From Avibacterium avium (lineage in GTDB: Bacteria > Pseudomonadota > Gammaproteobacteria > Enterobacterales > Pasteurellaceae): a stretch of 64,000 nucleotides of DNA. Of the stretch, positions 58,254 to 64,000 are shown one piece after another. The DNA lies in NCBI RefSeq assembly GCF_900454535.1, contig NZ_UGSP01000001.1, forward strand, positions 2,120,001 to 2,184,000. Direction: 5' to 3'. The translations under genes and the position numbers were made by a program. The first letter of the stretch is position 1; each line of letters starts with the position of its first letter. The notes under the pieces were generated by a model. It saw nothing but the letters and a program-made list of their open reading frames with translations. It was not told the origin of the DNA and did no database searches.

Positions 58254-61073
58254 TTACGCAAAGCGTCTTACTTCACCTTCGCCGTCCACGTTTTCAACAC
58301 AGCGTGAACATAGGGTTGGGTGTGCTGGATTTGTGCCGATGGTGTCAGAATAATGCCAGCAACGCGGACATTTTTCATTGGCGGAACGAACCACTTTCAC
58401 TTTAAAGCCTTCTACTTCACCTGCTTCCACATCAGCTTCGGCTAATGGTTTCACTTGTGCTTTTGACGTGATCAGCACAAAGCGTAGTTCATTTTCCAGT
58501 TGCGATAAAATCTTCGCGTATTCATCGTTCGCATAAAGGGTAACCTCTGCTTCTAATGCGGCGCCAATGGTTTTATCTGCACGGGCTTGCTCTAACACAC
58601 GGTTTACTTCATCACGCAATTTCAACACTTGTTGCCAGTAAGCATCATTCATTGTTTCTTCTGCGCTTAATGGGAATAAGCCGTCATAAAACTCTTCGGT
58701 AAACACAAATTCCGCGCGTTCACCGGGGATATATTGCCAAATTTCATCAGCGGTGAAAGATAAAATCGGCGCAATCCAACGCACCAAGGCTTCGGCAATA
58801 TGCCATAAGGCTGTTTGGCAGCTACGGCGCGCAAGGCTGTCCGCTTTGGTGGTGTATTGGCGGTCTTTGATAATATCTAAATAGAACGATCCCATTTCGA
58901 TTGAACAGAATTTCATTAAACGCTGAACAACGGCGTGGAATTGATAATTATCGTAAGCCTCTTGGATCTCTTTTTGTGCATTCAAGGCACAGTCCACCGC
59001 CCAGCGATCGAGTACGATCATTTCTTCTGGTTTAACTAAATCGCGTTTTGGATCAAAACCATTTAGGTTCGCCAAAAGGAAACGCGCCGTGTTACGAATG
59101 CGGCGATAGCTATCGGCAGCACGTTTTAAGATTTCGTCTGACACAGACATCTCGCCGGTGTAATCCGTTGAAGCTACCCATAAACGTAAAATATCGCCAC
59201 CGAATTTGTCCATCACTTCTTGCGGGGTCACAATATTTCCGATGGATTTTGACATTTTGCGCCCTTTGCCATCTACGGTGAAGCCGTGAGTTAGCACTTG
59301 CTTATAAGGCGCTTGGTTATCTGTTGCGGTGGAAAGCATTAGCGATGACATAAACCAACCGCGGTGCTGATCCGAACCTTCCAGATACATATCCGCGCTT
59401 AAGCCGTTAAACTCTGGACGCGCTTTCACCACAGAGAAATAAGTCGATCCAGAATCGAACCACACATCAAGGGTATCTGGCACTTTGCGATAATTTTCTG
59501 CATCATCACCAAGCAGATCTTTTGGATCAAGATCCCACCAAGCTTGAATACCCGATTGTTCCACCAGTTGTGCCACTTGCTCGATAAGCTCAAGGGTGCG
59601 TGGGTGTAATTCTTCAGTGGTTTTATGGATAAATAACGCCATTGGCACACCCCAAGTGCGCTGACGAGAGATACACCAATCTGGACGATTTTCCACCATT
59701 GCTTCAATGCGCGCTTGACCCCAATCTGGAATCCAACGCACTTTTTTGATTTCGCTTAAGGCTTGCGGACGTAAGCCATTTGTTTCCATTCCAATGAACC
59801 ATTGCGGTGTGGCACGGAAAATAATTGGCGTTTTGTGTCGCCAGCAATGTGGGTAACTATGGCGAATTTTTTCTAATTTCAATAAGTTACCTGTTTCTTT
59901 CAGTTTTTCGATCACTAAATCATTGCTTTCAAACACGCCTTTGCCGGCAAAAAATGGCGTTTCTGCTTTAAATACACCTGCATCATTAATTAATGCTGCC
60001 ATTTCTAAGCCATATTTTAAGCCTACCAAATAGTCGTCTTGACCATGATCTGGCGCGGTGTGAACCAAACCTGTACCGCCATCAGTGGTAACGTGATCAC
60101 CTAAAATCACTGGCACGCTGTAATCATAGAATGGGTGGTTAAAGCGAAGAAGTTCTAAATCCGCCCCTTTTGCTTCACCTAGCACTTTCACGTTCTCTTC
60201 GCCTAAGGCTTTTTGTACGCTTTCCACCAAATCTTTCGCTAATATCAAACGCTTATCACCAAATTGTAATAATTGGTAAACAAGATCCGCATTCACTGCG
60301 ATCGCGCGGTTTGACGGCAATGTCCAAGGGGTGGTTGTCCAGATCACCGCGGCCACTTCACCGCTGCCTGCTTCGCTTAAATTAAATTTATTTAGCACCG
60401 CACTTTCATCGGTGGCAGGGAATTTCACATAGATAGACGGTGAAGTTTTATCTTCGTATTCCACCTCGGCTTCTGCTAAAGAAGATGCACAATCTAAACA
60501 CCAATGCACCGGTTTATAACCTTTGTAAAGATGGCCGTTTTCGACCACTTTAGCCAAAGTGCGAATAATGTTCGCCTCGGTGTCGTAATTCATTGTTAAA
60601 TAAGGATTATCCCAATCCCCTAACACACCTAAGCGGATAAAATCTTTCTTTTGCCCTTCCACTTGCTCGCGTGCATAGTTACGACATTCTTCGCGGAATT
60701 GTGCCGCAGAAATTTTGTCCCCTGGTTTTCCCACCAAGCCTTCTACTTTCAATTCAATCGGCAAACCGTGGCAATCCCACCCAGGGATATAAGGGCTGTC
60801 AAAACCCGCCGCGGTTTTGGATTTCACAATAATGTCTTTCAGAATTTTATTTACAGCGTGTCCGATATGAATTGAACCGTTGGCATAAGGAGGGCCATCG
60901 TGCAAAATAAAGGATTTTTTCCCTTGTGCAGATTGTCTAATTTTTTCGTAAAGTTTTTTCTCATACCAATTTTTAAGCATTACTGGCTCGCGTTTCGCCA
61001 GATCGCCACGCATTGGAAACCCTGTCGCAGGCAGGTTAAGCGTGTTTTTGTAATCTACATTTTCATTCGACAT
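58254..61073 (-). CDS. ileS: Isoleucyl-tRNA synthetase
   Basis: Charges tRNA-Ile and edits valine. The 939-residue product has the HIGH motif in [13 protein letters not shown], the CP1 editing domain, KMSKS in [12 protein letters not shown], the anticodon-binding domain, and a C-terminal zinc finger ([12 protein letters not shown] ... LCSRCVENV). Length equals E. coli IleS (938). It is downstream of ribF, as in E. coli. Confidence 0.98.
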   Translation of the reverse strand: MSNENVDYKNTLNLPATGFPMRGDLAKREPVMLKNWYEKKLYEKIRQSAQGKKSFILHDGPPYANGSIHIGHAVNKILKDIIVKSKTAAGFDSPYIPGWDCHGLPIELKVEGLVGKPGDKISAAQFREECRNYAREQVEGQKKDFIRLGVLGDWDNPYLTMNYDTEANIIRTLAKVVENGHLYKGYKPVHWCLDCASSLAEAEVEYEDKTSPSIYVKFPATDESAVLNKFNLSEAGSGEVAAVIWTTTPWTLPSNRAIAVNADLVYQLLQFGDKRLILAKDLVESVQKALGEENVKVLGEAKGADLELLRFNHPFYDYSVPVILGDHVTTDGGTGLVHTAPDHGQDDYLVGLKYGLEMAALINDAGVFKAETPFFAGKGVFESNDLVIEKLKETGNLLKLEKIRHSYPHCWRHKTPIIFRATPQWFIGMETNGLRPQALSEIKKVRWIPDWGQARIEAMVENRPDWCISRQRTWGVPMALFIHKTTEELHPRTLELIEQVAQLVEQSGIQAWWDLDPKDLLGDDAENYRKVPDTLDVWFDSGSTYFSVVKARPEFNGLSADMYLEGSDQHRGWFMSSLMLSTATDNQAPYKQVLTHGFTVDGKGRKMSKSIGNIVTPQEVMDKFGGDILRLWVASTDYTGEMSVSDEILKRAADSYRRIRNTARFLLANLNGFDPKRDLVKPEEMIVLDRWAVDCALNAQKEIQEAYDNYQFHAVVQRLMKFCSIEMGSFYLDIIKDRQYTTKADSLARRSCQTALWHIAEALVRWIAPILSFTADEIWQYIPGERAEFVFTEEFYDGLFPLSAEETMNDAYWQQVLKLRDEVNRVLEQARADKTIGAALEAEVTLYANDEYAKILSQLENELRFVLITSKAQVKPLAEADVEAGEVEGFKVKVVRSANEKCPRCWHYSDTIGTNPAHPTLCSRCVENVDGEGEVRRFA

Positions 61074-61210
61074 TTGTTTTTTCCACGTTGTATAAAAATA
61101 AAATCTTGCATTGAATGCACAATAACCTTGGCATTATACGCATAAATAGCCTAATGTTAAAGAATGGGGGCGTGGGAATTGTTATTCAATCCTGAATTCT
61201 CAACTGCCCC

Positions 61211-61252
61211 TAAAGTGCGGTGATTTTTTCGCAAATTTTTTACCGCACTTTA
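61211..61252. repeat. Inverted uptake-signal pair between ribF and ileS
   Basis: TAAAGTGCGGT (61211-61221) and ACCGCACTTTA (61242-61252) with A/T-rich centre. No T run after the stem on the minus strand, so it is a weak terminator at best. Confidence 0.7.
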
Positions 61253-61258
61253 AGCTAA

Positions 61259-62206
61259 TTATCTGGTTCTTTTAGATTGGCTAAAATAATCCTTCGCCAC
61301 GTCCACATCTTTTGCAATTTGTGCTTTAAGATCCTCAAAAGACGGAAATTTGACTTCATCACGAATTTTATGACAGAGCACCACCTGAAGAGCTTGCCCG
61401 TAAATATCGCCTTTAAAATCAAAGAGATGAACTTCTAATAGCTGTTTCACGCCATTGATAGTCGGGCGGCGACCAATATTTGCTACACCCTCATATTCCG
61501 TGCCATCAGGCAATTTGGCTCGCACGGCATACACGCCTTTCACAGGGTTCACTTGGCGTTGCAGACGAATATTTGCCGTTGGAAAACCGATGGTTCGCCC
61601 TAATTTATTGCCTTGCACCACACGCCCGTAAATGCAATAGGGCTTGCCTAATAATTGCTGAGCGTGGGCTAAATCGTCTTCCGCCAAGGCTTGACGAATT
61701 GCCGTGCTGCTAATGCGTTGCTCATTCAGCTGAAAACTGCAATTATCTTCCACTGTAAAGCCATATTTTTCACCTGCTTGTTGCAACAAGGCAAAATCCC
61801 CCTTCCGCCCTGCACCAAAGCGAAAATCATCGCCAATGCTTAAAAATTTCACGTTGAGTTTCTGCACCAAGCATTGTTCAATAAATTGTTGTGCGGAAAG
61901 CTGAGCAAAAGTGCGGTCAAATTTGATGCGAATAACATAATCCACGCCCAAATCTGCCAGTGCACTTAATTTATCGCGCAGCCGCATTAAGCGCGGCGGT
62001 GCGTTGTCGCCCATAAAATATTCGCTCGGCTGGGGTTCAAAAAGCATCACAACCATGGGCAAAGAAAGCGCACTTGCTTTTTCACGCAAATGACGCAACA
62101 CCGCTTGATGCCCTAAATGCACGCCATCAAAATTCCCAATGGTTAAGGCACAGCCTTGTTGCTGAAAAATAGCGGGCAGTTGTTTTAACCCTTGAATTAA
62201 TTGCAT
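61259..62206 (-). CDS. ribF: Bifunctional riboflavin kinase / FAD synthetase
   Basis: Makes FMN from riboflavin and FAD from FMN. The 315-residue product has the N-terminal nucleotidyltransferase GNFDGVHLGHQAVL and GDDFRFGAGRKGDF, and the C-terminal kinase domain GRVVQGNKLGRTIGFPTANI (in part GRTIGFPTANI) with VANIGRRPTING. Length matches E. coli RibF (313). Its ATG overlaps the stop of an eleven-codon mini-ORF (TAATG). Confidence 0.96.
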   Translation of the reverse strand: MQLIQGLKQLPAIFQQQGCALTIGNFDGVHLGHQAVLRHLREKASALSLPMVVMLFEPQPSEYFMGDNAPPRLMRLRDKLSALADLGVDYVIRIKFDRTFAQLSAQQFIEQCLVQKLNVKFLSIGDDFRFGAGRKGDFALLQQAGEKYGFTVEDNCSFQLNEQRISSTAIRQALAEDDLAHAQQLLGKPYCIYGRVVQGNKLGRTIGFPTANIRLQRQVNPVKGVYAVRAKLPDGTEYEGVANIGRRPTINGVKQLLEVHLFDFKGDIYGQALQVVLCHKIRDEVKFPSFEDLKAQIAKDVDVAKDYFSQSKRTR

Positions 62207-62391
62207 TAATCTATTCCGTTACGACCTTTTTTAATCATCACACCATACACACCGTATGGCGTTTGTTTATCTCAGCCACGCGGTGGCTAGTAAGAATAAA
62301 TGCGAGCTTGTCGCGTTAATGTTTATTTTGCAATGTCAATCTCATCATAAAAAATCAATAAAATGACACCGCACTTTTATTTTCTACTGAT
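62206..62391 (-). other. ribF upstream region: three hairpins and a mini-ORF
   Basis: Three short perfect hairpins occur in a row: CCATAC-ACACC-GTATGG (62243-62259), AGCCAC-GCG-GTGGCT (62274-62288) and GCGA-GCTTG-TCGC (62302-62314). A ten-residue frame MIKKGRNGID (62238-62206) ends in a TAA overlapping the ribF ATG. Its frame is open further up to a TGA, adding DKQTPYGVYGV. It may be a leader peptide or the end of a repeat; no known riboflavin (FMN) riboswitch pattern is evident. Confidence 0.4.
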
Positions 62392-63750
62392 TTATTTCCC
62401 AATACAAAACGAACTAAAAATATTGCCGAGCAGATCATCAGAGGTAAATTGTCCAGTAATTTCGCTCAGGTGATTTTGCACCATTCGCAATTCTTCGGCG
62501 AGCAGTTCACCTGCGTAAAATTCTGTGAGCTGAATAAGTCCTGCTTGTAAGTGGGTATCCGCTTGTTCTAAGGCTTCCAAATGGCGGCGGCGTGCAAGGA
62601 ATCCCCCTTCTGCACTGGTGTTATAACCCATTGATTGTTTCAGATGCTCACGCAGTAAGTCCACACCAACTTGTGTTTTGGCTGAAAGACTGATCGTGGT
62701 TTGCCCATTTTGTTCGCGGAGAGTTTCTGCCTCGCCACTCAAATCCGCTTTGTTTCGCACAAGAGTTAAAGGGATATTATTCGGCAATTTTGCCAAAAAT
62801 TCTGACCGCACTTGTGCGAGATTTTCTTCGCTATCGGTGCTGTCTAACATCAGAATAATGCGATCTGCTTGCTCAATTTCGTCCCACGCACGGCGAATCC
62901 CAATACGCTCTACTTCATCGGTGGCATCACGCAAACCTGCGGTATCTATAATATGCAACGGCATTCCGTCAATATGAATATGCTCACGCAGCACATCGCG
63001 AGTTGTGCCTGCAATGTCAGTTACAATCGCCGCTTCACGTCCTGCAAGGGCATTGAGTAGGCTAGATTTTCCTGCATTTGGTCGCCCTGCAATCACAACT
63101 TTCATTCCTTCACGCAAAATCGCCCCTTGCTTGGCTTCCGCTCGCACGGCAGCAAGTTGAGCAATAATCTCACGCAATTTGGCTTCAATTTTACCGTCCG
63201 CCAAGAAATCAATTTCTTCATCAGGAAAATCAATCGCCGCTTCCACATAGGTACGTAGATAAATGACATCATCGACAAGCTGATTGATTTTATTAGAAAA
63301 TTCCCCTTGTAAGGATTTCAATGCAGAACGTGCTGCTTGTTCAGAGGTCGCGTCAATAAGATCGGCAATGGCTTCCGCTTGAGCGAGATCCAATTTATCA
63401 TTCAAAAACGCCTGTTCAGAAAATTCACCCGGGCGAGCCAAACGCACGCCTTTGACTTGCAAAATGCGTTTGAGTAAGAGATCTAAAATAATCTGTCCGC
63501 CGTGTCCTTGCAATTCAAGCACATCTTCGCCCGTGAAAGAGTTTGGGGCTTTGAAGAATAAGGCGATCCCCTGATCTAACACCGTGCCATCGCTATCTTT
63601 GAAAGGCAAATAATTTGCCAAACGCGGTTTGAGAGGCTTGCCTAGCACCGCTTCTGCTACTTGTTGGGCAAGCGGCCCTGATACCCGTAAAATACCGACA
63701 CCGCCATGTCCAATCGGGGTAGCTTGGGCGACTATGGTTTCTTTTGACAT
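62392..63750 (-). CDS. mnmE: tRNA modification GTPase MnmE (TrmE)
   Basis: With MnmG adds the carboxymethylaminomethyl group to wobble U34. Start at 63750 ([19 protein letters not shown], 452 residues); the upstream extension is rejected. N-terminal formyl-THF domain, helical domain, G domain ([31 protein letters not shown]) and C-terminal FCIGK with the catalytic Cys. Length fits other gamma-proteobacterial MnmE (454). Confidence 0.97.
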   Translation of the reverse strand: MSKETIVAQATPIGHGGVGILRVSGPLAQQVAEAVLGKPLKPRLANYLPFKDSDGTVLDQGIALFFKAPNSFTGEDVLELQGHGGQIILDLLLKRILQVKGVRLARPGEFSEQAFLNDKLDLAQAEAIADLIDATSEQAARSALKSLQGEFSNKINQLVDDVIYLRTYVEAAIDFPDEEIDFLADGKIEAKLREIIAQLAAVRAEAKQGAILREGMKVVIAGRPNAGKSSLLNALAGREAAIVTDIAGTTRDVLREHIHIDGMPLHIIDTAGLRDATDEVERIGIRRAWDEIEQADRIILMLDSTDSEENLAQVRSEFLAKLPNNIPLTLVRNKADLSGEAETLREQNGQTTISLSAKTQVGVDLLREHLKQSMGYNTSAEGGFLARRRHLEALEQADTHLQAGLIQLTEFYAGELLAEELRMVQNHLSEITGQFTSDDLLGNIFSSFCIGK

Positions 63751-63838
63751 AATTTTTCCTAGAAAAAAGACCGCACTTTTAGAAACGCTCAAATATTATC
63801 TCGAGCAATAAACGGTGCGGTGGATGACCTTTATTTCA

Positions 63839-64000
63839 TTAAATTTCTTCAACAACTGATGAACCAGTTTCCTGCTCACCGTCCAGCCATTGCCATTGTT
63901 CATTCAAGCGTAATTTGCCTGAAGGCAAGGTTTCAATTCTGCTCAAACATTTACCTAGGCGATTTTCACCTTGCTGGTTAAGATGTTGATAGGTAAAACT
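63839..64000 (-). CDS. C-terminal end of an unrecognised protein (5' end outside window)
   Basis: The minus strand is open from the right edge to a TAA at 63839-63841, giving the last 53 residues (SFTYQHLNQQGENRLGKCL ... EQWQWLDGEQETGSS ... VVEEI). The sequence is hydrophilic, without a recognised motif. It is not the C-terminus of YidC, which often precedes mnmE. It could be a pilin-like or hypothetical protein, but nothing supports a name. An uptake signal lies between it and mnmE at 63769-63778. Confidence 0.6.
   Translation of the reverse strand, partial: SFTYQHLNQQGENRLGKCLSRIETLPSGKLRLNEQWQWLDGEQETGSSVVEEI

Noticed and set aside
57967-58307. 60-64 codon frames inside the tandem repeat region
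   Set aside because: They are products of the repeat sequence itself and of the ileS terminator; no ribosome binding sites.

Overview
The window is a contiguous piece of chromosome from a member of the Pasteurellaceae. The best single clue is the Haemophilus-type DNA uptake signal (core AAGTGCGGT / ACCGCACTT). By eye it occurs roughly 45-50 times in 64 kb, often as inverted pairs that form transcription terminators. The AT-rich composition, the comABCDE competence cluster with a textbook CRP-S site, the gapA / long-chain acyl-CoA ligase pair and asnC-asnA all fit the Haemophilus/Aggregatibacter/Pasteurella/Avibacterium side of the family. I cannot name the genus. Nearly everything is core genome. 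I found no prophage, transposase, CRISPR array, rRNA or tRNA.

Layout. 1-4951 (minus): gmk-rpoZ-spoT-recG, with recG running off the left edge. 5075-10042 (plus): gapA, an acyl-CoA ligase, mltF and a small basic ORF. 10108-13739 (minus): a SecM-type arrest peptide gene, secA and mutT. 13846-20518: a DUF721/DciA-like gene, then dam-aroB-aroK and comEDCBA on the minus strand. 20675-26541 (plus): mrcA and emrRAB. 26651-31662: glnA, typA and dcuB. 31883-36400 (minus): lactate permease and the LutABC lactate oxidation system. 36696-42240: der, clpPX, tig, kbp. 42400-44175: the nitric-oxide module nsrR/hmp. 44257-46657: udp, asnC, asnA. 46736-48971 (minus): hslV-sugE-hslU, an hslVU operon with an SMR exporter between the two protease genes. 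49137-53119: ubiA, glpE and a GalNAc-type PTS (agaVWEF). 53371-56384 (minus): a small membrane protein and a PepSY-qseBC two-component operon. 56528-62206 (minus): ribF-ileS-lspA-ispH. 62392-64000: mnmE and the C-terminus of an unrecognised protein.

Regulation is the richest part of the window. I could read these sites directly: a sigma-32 promoter before hslV; a perfect NsrR palindrome over the hmp promoter; a MarR-type palindrome inside the emrR promoter; a competence CRP-S site overlapping the mrcA start codon upstream of comA; CRP-like sites at gapA, lctP and agaV; an FNR-like box between ubiA and glpE; and two promoters with identical GCTAAT-N5-GCTAAT-N10-(-10) geometry, one before the PepSY-qseBC operon and one before a small membrane protein gene. 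The second pair suggests a local QseB-type regulon.

The observations most worth following are: the short SecM ending in PIRAGP with a plausible secM-secA RNA switch; the twin response-regulator boxes and the small genes beside them; the SugE-type exporter embedded in a heat-shock protease operon; a 52-residue basic ORF coupled to mltF; and two unexplained repeat elements (a 17-bp perfect inverted repeat before mutT and a tandem 85-bp hairpin repeat between ileS and lspA).
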